Shown piece by piece: positions 1 through 6,827 of a stretch of DNA of 12,182 nt. Origin of the DNA: Clostridia bacterium (lineage in GTDB: Bacteria > Bacillota > Clostridia > Christensenellales > Aristaeellaceae). Within the stretch, counting starts at the first letter, position 1, and each line of letters starts with the position of its first letter. Both the position numbers and the translations under genes were made by a program. The DNA lies in the NCBI GenBank assembly GCA_016297535.1, contig JAEDGL010000073.1, positions 1-12,182 on the forward strand. The letters run 5' to 3'. Under the pieces are notes generated by a model that saw only the letters and a list, made by a program, of their open reading frames with translations, was not told the DNA's origin and ran no database searches.

Positions 1-6
1 CTGAGA

Positions 7-38
7 CGGGCTTTTCTTCGGAAAAGTCCGCCTTTTTC
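7..38 (+). terminator. Intrinsic terminator of an upstream gene outside the window
   Basis: A 10-bp stem (7-16 pairing with 21-30, one G-U wobble) is closed by a C(TTCG)G tetraloop, an especially stable RNA loop. A T-rich run follows at 33-40. No T tract lies on the other side, so it works only on plus-strand transcription. It should end a gene lying before base 1 and insulate the ABC cluster from it. Confidence 0.85.
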
Positions 39-48
39 TTGCTTTTGC

Positions 49-77
49 TTGACTTGGCCGCGGCTACCTGTTATACT
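49..77 (+). promoter_or_regulatory. Sigma-A-type promoter of the ABC transporter cluster
   Basis: A TTGACT -35 box (49-54) and a TATACT -10 box (72-77) are separated by exactly 17 bases. Each differs from consensus at one position. Transcription would start near 84, leaving a leader of roughly 114 bases before the ATPase start at 198. It lies directly after the upstream terminator, as expected for the first promoter of a new transcription unit. Confidence 0.8.
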
Positions 78-108
78 TCCGTTTATTCTCAGTTTCATCA
101 AACGGTTC

Positions 109-152
109 CCGTCGCAAAGACGGTGGAAACGGCGGAGTCGTTCACCGCCGTT
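109..152 (+). other. Two hairpins in the leader of the ABC cluster
   Basis: Hairpin 1 has a 5-bp stem (109-113 with 119-123) and a GCAAA loop. Hairpin 2 has a perfect 8-bp stem (128-135 with 145-152) and a 9-base loop. Neither is followed by a T tract, so neither is an intrinsic terminator, and neither covers the ribosome binding site at 185-190. I do not recognise a known riboswitch class. They may stabilise the mRNA or bind a regulator; that is inference. Confidence 0.45.
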
Positions 153-197
153 ACCGCTTGGCAAGATACTCATGTATGACTACCAGGAGGCTGACCT

Positions 198-995
198 ATG
201 ATACAAGTCCATCATCTGTGCAAAACCTATCGCGTATCCCGCCGGGAGGGCGGACTGAAACAGGCCATCAAAGCCCTTGGCAGGCGGCAGACGCAGGAGA
301 TCCGCGCGCTGGATGACCTCTCCTTTACCATTGGGGATGGAGAGATCGTGGGCTACATCGGCCCCAATGGAGCGGGAAAAAGCTCTACCATCAAGGTGCT
401 CAGCGGCATACTGGTGCCGGATTCCGGCCAATGCCTGGTAAACGGACGTATCCCGTGGAAGCAGCGCAGGCAGCATGTGGCGGAGATTGGCGTGGTGTTT
501 GGCCAGCGCAGCCAGCTGTGGTGGGATGTGCCGGTTACGGATTCCTTTTCGCTGCTCAAGGATATCTACCGGGTGGAGGACAACCGCTACCACCGCAATG
601 TGGAAGAATTGACGGAGCTGCTGGATCTGGGCGATCTGCTGCGCACACCTGCCCGGCAGCTCAGCCTTGGCCAGCGCATGCGCTGCGAAATCGCCGCGTC
701 GCTGCTGCATAATCCCAGGGTGCTGTTTCTGGACGAGCCCACCATCGGTCTGGACGCCGTAAGCAAGCTGGCGGTACGCTCCTTCATTCAGCAGCTGAAC
801 CGCACGCATGGCACCACCGTGCTGCTGACCACCCATGACATGCAGGACATCGAGGCGCTGGCCACGCGCATTCTGCTAATCGGGCACGGCAGGCTGTTGC
901 TGGATGGCAGCTTTGACGATGTACGCGCGGTAAATCCCGACGCTCATTCGCTGGACGAGCTGGCGGCGCAGCTTTACGCGCGCTACGGCATGTGA
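198..995 (+). CDS. ABC transporter ATP-binding protein (COG4586-like)
   Basis: ATPase subunit of an ABC-2-type transporter; it hydrolyses ATP on the cytoplasmic face and drives the two permeases encoded next. The 265-residue protein has a complete nucleotide-binding domain: Walker A GPNGAGKSS (55-63), Q-loop Gln103, signature LSLGQ (155-159), Walker B with LFLDEP (176-181), D-loop GLD (184-186) and switch His213. The N-terminal insert before the core beta-strand and the GQRSQLWWD segment (102-110) are typical of the COG4586 family, found with COG4587 and COG3694 permeases exactly as here. The ATG has a strong AGGAGG site (185-190) seven bases upstream. The substrate is unknown; DrrA-like exporters are distant relatives, so export is plausible but unproven. 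Confidence 0.93.
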   Translation: MIQVHHLCKTYRVSRREGGLKQAIKALGRRQTQEIRALDDLSFTIGDGEIVGYIGPNGAGKSSTIKVLSGILVPDSGQCLVNGRIPWKQRRQHVAEIGVVFGQRSQLWWDVPVTDSFSLLKDIYRVEDNRYHRNVEELTELLDLGDLLRTPARQLSLGQRMRCEIAASLLHNPRVLFLDEPTIGLDAVSKLAVRSFIQQLNRTHGTTVLLTTHDMQDIEALATRILLIGHGRLLLDGSFDDVRAVNPDAHSLDELAAQLYARYGM

Positions 996-1005
996 GGTGA
1001 CGCGG

Positions 1006-1809
1006 ATGAAAGCCTGCTTCACCTTTTTTCGCATGCGTCTGATCAACGGCCTGCAATATCGCACCGCTGCCTGGGCGGGGATCATCACCCAGTTTTTCTG
1101 GGGCTTTATGGAAATTCTGCTCTACAGAGCCTTTTATGAAGCCACGCCGGATCGCTTTCCCATGGCGTTTGATCAGCTGATCAGCTATATCTGGCTTCGG
1201 CAGGGCTTGCTGGCGCTTTTGAATACCTGGACCTTTGAAAACGAGCTGTTTGCCATGATTCTGGGCGGCAACGTTGCCTATGAGCTGTGCCGCCCCGCCT
1301 CGCTGTACGGCATGTGGTTTTCCCGTACCCTGGCGCTGCGGTTGAGTCGGGTGATTCTGCGCTGCATTCCGCTGTTTGTGATCACCGCCCTGCTGCCCGC
1401 GCCATGGGGGTTGAATGCGCCGGCCTCACCGCTTGCGTTTGCGTGCTTCGTGGTTTCGCTTGCACTGGCCGCCTGTGTGGGCGTGGCGTTTTGCCTGATT
1501 CTGTATTTTTCCTGCTTTTACACGCTGTCCTCCGAAGGCGTACGTCAGATTCTTTTGCCCGTGGCGGAACTGTTGAGCGGCGGATTGATTCCGCTTCCGT
1601 TTCTTCCGCAATGGCTGGAAAGACTCAGCTTTTTTTCACCCTTTGGCGCCATGGCCAATGCGCCGCTACGCATCTATTCCGGCAATCTGGCGGGAAATGC
1701 CATGGTGGAAATGCTTGGCCTGCAGGTATTTTGGCTGCTGGTGCTGGGCGCGGCCGGCTACTTGCTGCAGCGAAGAGGCATGCGCAAACTCTGCGTGCAG
1801 GGAGGTTGA
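1006..1809 (+). CDS. ABC-2-type transporter permease (COG4587-like)
   Basis: First membrane subunit of the transporter. The 267-residue product is very hydrophobic, with about six predicted membrane segments, the first near residues 20-43 and the last ending just before the basic C-terminus. The segment GGNVAYELCRP (87-97) matches the conserved cytoplasmic motif of this permease family, thought to contact the ATPase. I chose ATG 1006 because GAGGTG at 994-999 gives a six-base spacing. An in-frame GTG at 997 would add three residues but lies inside that binding site. The gene begins 10 bases after the ATPase stop and ends 6 bases before the next permease, so the three are almost certainly co-transcribed. 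Substrate unknown. Confidence 0.88.
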   Translation: MKACFTFFRMRLINGLQYRTAAWAGIITQFFWGFMEILLYRAFYEATPDRFPMAFDQLISYIWLRQGLLALLNTWTFENELFAMILGGNVAYELCRPASLYGMWFSRTLALRLSRVILRCIPLFVITALLPAPWGLNAPASPLAFACFVVSLALAACVGVAFCLILYFSCFYTLSSEGVRQILLPVAELLSGGLIPLPFLPQWLERLSFFSPFGAMANAPLRIYSGNLAGNAMVEMLGLQVFWLLVLGAAGYLLQRRGMRKLCVQGG

Positions 1810-1815
1810 CGGAAA

Positions 1816-2589
1816 ATGAGGCTGTATTTCAAATTTCTTGCCATGCACCTTAAATGCCGCATGGCGTACCGAAAATCCTTTTTCTTTTCCGTTTTCGGGC
1901 AGTTTTTGGTTTCCTTTGTCGCGTTTCTGACGATGTACTTTCTGCTGGACCGGTTCCACAGCGTTCGCGGGTATACAATGGGGCAGGTCATGCTCTGCGC
2001 CAGCGTGATGTGGATTTCCTTTCCGCTGGCGGAGTGGTTTTTCCGCGGCTTCGACCTGTTCCCCGGCATCATCCGCCGTGCGGAGTTCGACCGTATTCTG
2101 GTGCGTCCCCGCAGCCTGATTTTTCAGGTTATGTGCCAGCAGGTGGAGTTTACCCGCATCGGAAAGGTGGTGCAGGGGGTGGTTATGCTTTGCCTGGGCA
2201 TTTCCCTTTCCGGCGTACAGTGGACGGCGCTGCGCTGCCTGTGCTTTGCACTGATGATTCTGGGCGGCGTGACGGTTTTTCTGGCGCTGTTTCTGCTGTA
2301 TGCCGCGCTCAGCTTTTTCACAATGGAAGGGTTGGAGTTTATGAACTGCTTTACCGACGGCGCCAGGGAACACTTTGCCTATCCGCTGGATGTGTACGGA
2401 GACGTCTTTGTGAAGCTGGCCACCTATATCATCCCGTATGCGCTGTTTCAGTATTATCCGCTACAGTACCTGCTGGGACGCGCTCCGTCGGGCTATGCGT
2501 TTCTTCCGCTGCTGGCTCCGCTGTTTCTGCTGCCCTGCTACGGGGTGTGGCGCATCGGCGTGCGCAGGTACAAATCCGCCGGATCGTAA
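1816..2589 (+). CDS. ABC-2-type transporter permease (COG3694-like)
   Basis: Second membrane subunit, 257 residues with about six membrane segments (roughly 22-44, 56-76, 115-134, 142-168, 200-220 and 228-248). Two regions are characteristic of the family: the cytoplasmic stretch around EFDRILVRP (90-98), and the segment near 189-221 that begins YPLDVYGD and contains IIPYALFQYYPLQYLLGR. It presumably pairs with the preceding permease as a heterodimer. The ATG has GGAGG (1801-1805) ten bases upstream, inside the end of the preceding gene. After the stop, 71 bases without a clear promoter or terminator lead to the oxidoreductase, so read-through into that gene is likely. Confidence 0.88.
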   Translation: MRLYFKFLAMHLKCRMAYRKSFFFSVFGQFLVSFVAFLTMYFLLDRFHSVRGYTMGQVMLCASVMWISFPLAEWFFRGFDLFPGIIRRAEFDRILVRPRSLIFQVMCQQVEFTRIGKVVQGVVMLCLGISLSGVQWTALRCLCFALMILGGVTVFLALFLLYAALSFFTMEGLEFMNCFTDGAREHFAYPLDVYGDVFVKLATYIIPYALFQYYPLQYLLGRAPSGYAFLPLLAPLFLLPCYGVWRIGVRRYKSAGS

Positions 2590-2660
2590 GGAAACAGGCA
2601 GGAAAAAGGGGTACAGGGAGCGAAATACCTGTTACCAATTTTCCTGAGAGGAAGAAAAAA

Positions 2661-4154
2661 ATGCGTATCTTTGATATTGCCATCATCGGAGGAAGCACGG
2701 GAGGCGTACAGGCGGCACGGGCAGCCTGTGAAATGGGTAAAAGGGTGTATCTGTGCGAGGCGACGGACTGGATTGGTGGTCAGCTGACCAGTCAGGCCGT
2801 TCCGCCGGATGAAAACGCGTGGATCGAAACCCAGGGCGCCACGCAAAGCTATCTGAACTATCGTAAAGCTGTGCGCGCGGCGTATCATGCCATGCCGGAG
2901 GCGTCGGAGCTGATGCGCAGCAAGCAGGTTTTCTGCCCCGGAGCAAGCTGGGTAAGCCGTGTGGCGCATTCGCCCAGACTGGCGCACAGGCTGCTGAGCG
3001 AATCCCTGCAGCCGTATCTGGACAAGGGGCTGCTTACGATCGAGCTTAAGACAACCGCAGTAGAGGCGGATGTTCAAGGCGATACCGTCCGGACCGTTAC
3101 CGTGCGGCATGAGGATGGCACGCAGGATGTGATTGGCGCCTCCTATTTTCTGGACGCAACCGATTGCGGCGATCTGCTGCCCCTGACCGGCACGGAGTAC
3201 CGCATCGGCTCGGAAGCCCGCAGCGAGTACAACGAACCCAGCGCGCCCGAGGTGGCCGACGCGCAGGATCATCAGCCCATTACCTGGGTTGCAGCGCTGG
3301 CGCTGGATAAGGAGCGCACCCCCATGCGCAAGCCTGAGCGGTATGATTTTTGGAACAGCCGCCGGCGTGAGGGACGTAAAATCCTTGGCTGGGAAGGCTT
3401 TGGCAAGGATGGCAAGGTAACGTTTGGCATGTTTGACAACGATGTCAAGCCCGGTTCGCTGGGCCTGTGGTCGTACCGGCGCATCCAGTATCCGCCGTAT
3501 TACACGGATGACCGCCCCGAAATCACCCTGCTCAACTGGCCCCAGAACGATTACGAATTTGGCAACGTGATTGATGATCCCGACGCCGCGTATCATCTGC
3601 AGCAGGCGCGCGAGCAAACCCTCTGCTGCGCCTACTGGCTGTGGGAACAGGGCTATCCCGTTCGGCTGGACGGCGAGCATCTGGGTACGGAGGATGGGTT
3701 GGCCAAGGCGCCGTACATCCGCGAATCCAGGCGTATTGTGGCCAGGAAAACCATTGTGGAGCAGAATATTGCCGAATGCAGCAACCCCGCGCCCGTGCAG
3801 CTTGAGGACAGCGTGGGCGTTGGCCATTACGCAATGGATCTGCACAAAACCACCCGTACCGGCACCACCATGTTCCAACCGGCCCAGCGCTTTGAAATTC
3901 CGCTGTCCGCAATGATCCCCGTGCGGATGAAGAATCTGCTTCCCGCCTGCAAAAACATTGGCGCAACCCATCTCACGGGCGGCTGCTTCCGCCTGCATCC
4001 GGTGGAATGGACGGTGGGCGAAGCCGCCGGATATCTGGCCGCCTACTGCCTGCAAAACGAATGCTGCCCGGCGCAGGTGCTAAGCGACAGGCTGGTGGAT
4101 TTCCAGAACCTGCTTACGCAGCATGGCTTCCAGCTGCACTGGAAGCTGGACTGA
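2661..4154 (+). CDS. FAD-dependent oxidoreductase (PF12831-type)
   Basis: Predicted cytoplasmic flavoprotein of 497 residues. The N-terminal Rossmann fold has IIGGSTGG (8-15), a variant dinucleotide-binding loop in which Ser12 replaces the middle glycine of GxGxxG, as is usual in this family. Glu33 at the end of the second strand should bind the ribose of FAD, and GGQLTSQ follows at 39-45. Near the C-terminus, IGATHLTGG (433-441) and the stretch FRLHPVEW then GEAAG form the second FAD-contacting block typical of PF12831 proteins. The ATG follows a GAGAGGAAG site (2646-2654) by six bases. The same frame is open far upstream, but that part overlaps the preceding permease and is not coding. Family substrates are mostly unknown, and so is the link to the ABC genes. 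Confidence 0.87.
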   Translation: MRIFDIAIIGGSTGGVQAARAACEMGKRVYLCEATDWIGGQLTSQAVPPDENAWIETQGATQSYLNYRKAVRAAYHAMPEASELMRSKQVFCPGASWVSRVAHSPRLAHRLLSESLQPYLDKGLLTIELKTTAVEADVQGDTVRTVTVRHEDGTQDVIGASYFLDATDCGDLLPLTGTEYRIGSEARSEYNEPSAPEVADAQDHQPITWVAALALDKERTPMRKPERYDFWNSRRREGRKILGWEGFGKDGKVTFGMFDNDVKPGSLGLWSYRRIQYPPYYTDDRPEITLLNWPQNDYEFGNVIDDPDAAYHLQQAREQTLCCAYWLWEQGYPVRLDGEHLGTEDGLAKAPYIRESRRIVARKTIVEQNIAECSNPAPVQLEDSVGVGHYAMDLHKTTRTGTTMFQPAQRFEIPLSAMIPVRMKNLLPACKNIGATHLTGGCFRLHPVEWTVGEAAGYLAAYCLQNECCPAQVLSDRLVDFQNLLTQHGFQLHWKLD

Positions 4155-4164
4155 TCACAGGAAC

Positions 4165-4170
4165 AGGAGA
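4165..4170 (+). promoter_or_regulatory. Ribosome binding site of the acetyltransferase
   Basis: AGGAGA lies in the gap after the oxidoreductase stop. The ATG at 4172 is too close and is followed immediately by a TAA. The next usable start in the acetyltransferase frame is TTG 4183, 12 bases downstream, which is a longer spacing than ideal. Confidence 0.5.
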
Positions 4171-4182
4171 AATGTAAGCAGC

Positions 4183-4647
4183 TTGATTACGCTTGTGGAA
4201 ATTGACGAAAACAATTGGTTGGAAGCTGCGCGGTTGCAGGTGAAGCAATCGCAGCAGGGCTTTCTGGACCGGGCCATCGGCATTCTGGCAAGGGGATATG
4301 TCTATCGCGGCTGCAATGCGCGGGTTTTTGGCATCGCCCATGAGCAGCGGCTGGTCGGCCTTGCCCTGGTCAGGGATTGCACGGAGGAGCCCGCCTGCTA
4401 TGACCTGCAGCAGTTCATGATTGACGGACGCTTTCAGAACAGGGGTTATGGAACGCAGGCGCTGGAGCAATTGATGCAGCTGCTTGAAAAGGAAAGACGC
4501 TTTTCCTGCGTGGAGGTATGCGTTCACCGGGAGGATGCGCCGGCTCTGCGGCTTTATCAGAAAGCGGGCTTTGCTGACACCGGCTATATCGACGCGGATG
4601 CGCCGGAGTGCCTTCATCTGATGGCGTTTTTTCCGCAAAAGGCATAA
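4183..4647 (+). CDS. GNAT-family N-acetyltransferase
   Basis: Predicted to transfer an acetyl group from acetyl-CoA to an amine; the acceptor is unknown. The 154-residue protein has the acetyl-CoA pyrophosphate-binding motif QNRGYG (85-90) at the start of the central helix. Its C-terminal HREDAPALRLYQKAGF region is typical of GNAT enzymes, and the overall pattern resembles the BltD/SpeG polyamine acetyltransferases. I chose TTG 4183 because the protein then starts MITLVEIDENNW, the usual first strand and helix of this subgroup. ATG 4123 would add 20 unrelated residues and overlap the oxidoreductase by 32 bases. It lies 28 bases after the oxidoreductase and before a terminator, so it is probably the last gene of the transcript. 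Confidence 0.85.
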   Translation: MITLVEIDENNWLEAARLQVKQSQQGFLDRAIGILARGYVYRGCNARVFGIAHEQRLVGLALVRDCTEEPACYDLQQFMIDGRFQNRGYGTQALEQLMQLLEKERRFSCVEVCVHREDAPALRLYQKAGFADTGYIDADAPECLHLMAFFPQKA

Positions 4648-4653
4648 CAAACC

Positions 4654-4688
4654 AAAAAAGGGCCAGAGCATTTTGCTCGGGCCTTTTT
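4654..4688. terminator. Bidirectional intrinsic terminator between convergent genes
   Basis: An inner stem (4666-4670 with 4674-4678, loop TTT) and an outer GGCC stem (4661-4664 with 4680-4683) are flanked by an A run at 4654-4659 and a T run at 4684-4688. Each strand therefore reads hairpin then U tract. It sits between the acetyltransferase stop on the plus strand (4647) and the peptidase stop on the minus strand (4704), and should end both transcripts. Confidence 0.88.
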
Positions 4689-4703
4689 GGTTCTACCTTG
4701 TTT

Positions 4704-6134
4704 TTAGCAGCTTCTGATAAGCCTTTGATAAAATGCAACGGTTTTGACGATGGTTTCAAGCGGAATGCGTTCGTTGTTGGCGTGGATCAGCCCGCGTTCC
4801 TCCTTGCTCAGGGCCATGGCGGAGAAACGGTATACATGATCGCTGAGCACACCATAGTGCCGGCTGTCAGAGCAGGCCAGCATCAGGTAGGGGGAGACGA
4901 TGGCGTCCGTCCAGGTGCCGCGAATGGCCCTGGACAGGCGCTGGAAGGGCTCGTCATCCGTGCGGGAAATGCGGGAGGGATTCATGCCAAAGACCACGTC
5001 CACCTTGATTTGATCGTTGGCAATCACCTTTTCCAGATAGGCTTTTGCACCTTCCACCGTTTCGCCGCAGATCAGGCGCAGATTGGCGCCTACCCATGCT
5101 TCGGGCGGCAGCACATTGCTGGCCGCGCTGCCCTGCATCTGCGTAAAGGCCACGGTGGTGCGAACCAGCGCATTAAGCTCTCCGCCGCTTTTGCGGCAGA
5201 TCAGGTTCAGAACAGGCTTGAAGCACCATAGATTGGCAAAGATCAGCCGGTACAGGAAGGTGGAGCGCCGTCCCAGCGCATCAAACATCTGGGCCGCCGG
5301 AGGCGTGAGCGTGAAGGGGAAGGGATGTTTTTCGACGCGGCTGACCGCCTGCGCCAGAATGCCCACGGGGCTGTGGGGCGGCGGGGTGGAGGAATGTCCG
5401 CCCGAGGTTTTGAGGGTGAGCCTTACATCCATGGGGCCTTTTTCGCCCGTGCCGACCACCGCACAGGGCGCCTTTACGCCCGGAAACACGTTTTCCACCA
5501 CCGCACCGCCTTCGTCAAGGACAAACGCGGGCGTGATGCCGCTTTCCTGAAACCAGCGCACAATGGCGGGCGCGCCGTCGCCGGAGATCTCTTCATCCCC
5601 GGCAAAGGCCAGATAGAGATCATTTTCGGGCACAAAGCCGCTGGCCATCAGGTTGTCGGCGGCTTCCATTACGCCGTTCAGGGTGCCCTTGGTATCCAGC
5701 GTGCCGCGTCCCCACATGACATTGTCTTCAATGATGCCTTCAAAGGCAGGTTTTTGCCAGTCGGCCTCGTTAGTAGGCACCACATCATAGTGCGCCATCA
5801 GCACGCCGGGCCTGGTGGCGCTTTTGCCCTTCCAGTGAAAAAGCAGGCTGCGGCTGCCGGGCTTGATGAGCATGCAGGTTTTGCATACATTGGGGTACAG
5901 CTGGGGAAGCAGCGCTTCCAGCCTGGCAAATTCCGCGTTGTCCTCCAGCGCTTTGTCGCGGTAGGAGACGGTTTTGCAACGGATGAGCGCTTGCAGGTGG
6001 CTGATGGCCTTTTGCCCGTCAAGGGTTTCGGGAGAGGAATCCGCAGGCTCTTCCGCTTGCGGCCTAAAGGCTGCCGCACGTAGGAGGAGCACCGCCACAA
6101 ACGCGACCAGCGCAATGAGAATGATCCACAGCAT
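4704..6134 (-). CDS. Membrane-anchored M20-family metallopeptidase (carboxypeptidase S/PM20D1-like)
   Basis: Two-zinc amidohydrolase of 476 residues; relatives cleave dipeptides, acyl-amino acids or C-terminal residues. Residues 2-18 form one hydrophobic segment, probably an uncleaved anchor. All expected M20 residues are visible: His115 and catalytic Asp117 in HYDVVP, bridging Asp147 in GTLDTKG, catalytic Glu181 and ligand Glu182 in GDEE, Asp207 in VLDEGG, His247 of GGHSS in the lid domain, and ligand His451 in LIHANNE. The motif layout fits the carboxypeptidase S/PM20D1 branch rather than DapE or PepT. Positive residues (Arg19, Arg24) lie after the anchor, which hints at a cytoplasmic catalytic domain. 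The ATG has AGGG seven bases upstream. The gene follows the small membrane protein by 20 bases and is last in its cluster. Confidence 0.9.
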   Translation of the reverse strand: MLWIILIALVAFVAVLLLRAAAFRPQAEEPADSSPETLDGQKAISHLQALIRCKTVSYRDKALEDNAEFARLEALLPQLYPNVCKTCMLIKPGSRSLLFHWKGKSATRPGVLMAHYDVVPTNEADWQKPAFEGIIEDNVMWGRGTLDTKGTLNGVMEAADNLMASGFVPENDLYLAFAGDEEISGDGAPAIVRWFQESGITPAFVLDEGGAVVENVFPGVKAPCAVVGTGEKGPMDVRLTLKTSGGHSSTPPPHSPVGILAQAVSRVEKHPFPFTLTPPAAQMFDALGRRSTFLYRLIFANLWCFKPVLNLICRKSGGELNALVRTTVAFTQMQGSAASNVLPPEAWVGANLRLICGETVEGAKAYLEKVIANDQIKVDVVFGMNPSRISRTDDEPFQRLSRAIRGTWTDAIVSPYLMLACSDSRHYGVLSDHVYRFSAMALSKEERGLIHANNERIPLETIVKTVAFYQRLIRSC

Positions 6135-6154
6135 GAGCGATCCCTACCTTCTTT

Positions 6155-6808
6155 TTACAGTTTGTTTTTCCGATACAGAATGCGGCTGACACCGATAGCC
6201 ACCAGCGCCCCTACGGGCACCAGCACGCCGACGCTGCTGGCCAGCGACGGCACCAGCAGAAACAGCACGATCATGAACAACAGCGGCGCAATGGCAATTT
6301 TCCAATTTTTAGAAATGTATACCACGCCCAGACCGCCAAACAGCGCAGGCAGGATGTTATCAAACGCGGGGGTCAGCACGGGCGATTCCAGAATGGGCTG
6401 CAGATAGCCAAGCAGCAGCACGCCCAGCGCAATGATCAGGGTGGTTACAATGGCGGAAGTGGCAATGGCGATGGTGGAGATGACCTCGCCCTCCTCGCTT
6501 GTGGCTTCCACCTTGGCGGATTGCATGGCGTTGAGCGCTGCGGGCACCTTGAGGCTGGTCAGGTTGCCGGTGATAAAGCCAAGATAGGTGCCGCCGGTGC
6601 CCAGCATGGGCGCGTACGTGAACACTTCGATAATGCCCACCGTCCAGAAAATGGGGGCCACGCCAAGCAGGCCCTTGAAAACATGCTCAAAAGCGGGCCA
6701 GGCATCGTAATAGACGCAAATGGAAACAGGCACCATAAGCATGATAAAAATACCAAGTGCAACCCAGATACGGCCGTAAAAATGGACGGAATCCTGATAG
6801 CTTTTCAT
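6155..6808 (-). CDS. Polytopic membrane protein of unknown function, partner of the DUF5058-like protein
   Basis: I do not recognise a named family with certainty. The 217-residue protein has five or six predicted membrane segments (about 14-33, 47-63, 110-137, 152-166, 170-188 and 191-211). A polar, glycine-rich loop near 68-106 includes GTGGTYLGF (70-78) and an acidic EATSEEGE stretch (101-108). No signal peptide or catalytic motif is seen. I chose ATG 6808; a TTG just before it would add one residue. AGGAG (6819-6823) lies ten bases upstream. It starts 19 bases after the DUF5058-like gene and ends 20 bases before the M20 peptidase, so the three are probably made together. A role as one half of a transporter is inference from size, topology and position. 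Confidence 0.8.
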   Translation of the reverse strand: MKSYQDSVHFYGRIWVALGIFIMLMVPVSICVYYDAWPAFEHVFKGLLGVAPIFWTVGIIEVFTYAPMLGTGGTYLGFITGNLTSLKVPAALNAMQSAKVEATSEEGEVISTIAIATSAIVTTLIIALGVLLLGYLQPILESPVLTPAFDNILPALFGGLGVVYISKNWKIAIAPLLFMIVLFLLVPSLASSVGVLVPVGALVAIGVSRILYRKNKL

Positions 6809-6827
6809 CAATGCATTTCTCCTTTCC

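Noticed and set aside
1666..2373. A 235-codon minus-strand frame across the two permeases
   Set aside because: It is rich in His, Gln and Lys, has no domain, and is antisense to two membrane proteins with clear family motifs.
1854..2660. A long upstream extension of the oxidoreductase frame (766 codons in total)
   Set aside because: It overlaps the COG3694-like permease completely, encodes no recognisable domain, and the Rossmann fold and ribosome binding site both place the start at 2661.
2538..4055. A 505-codon minus-strand frame opposite the oxidoreductase
   Set aside because: The plus strand carries a complete FAD-binding protein; the antisense product has no motif and no ribosome binding site was identified for it.
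4172..4177. An ATG followed at once by TAA behind AGGAGA, possibly a minimal start-stop element
   Set aside because: The spacing of one or two bases is too short for initiation, so the ribosome binding site more likely serves TTG 4183.
5325..6083. A 252-codon plus-strand frame opposite the M20 peptidase
   Set aside because: The peptidase with all metal ligands is on the other strand; this frame is low-complexity antisense.
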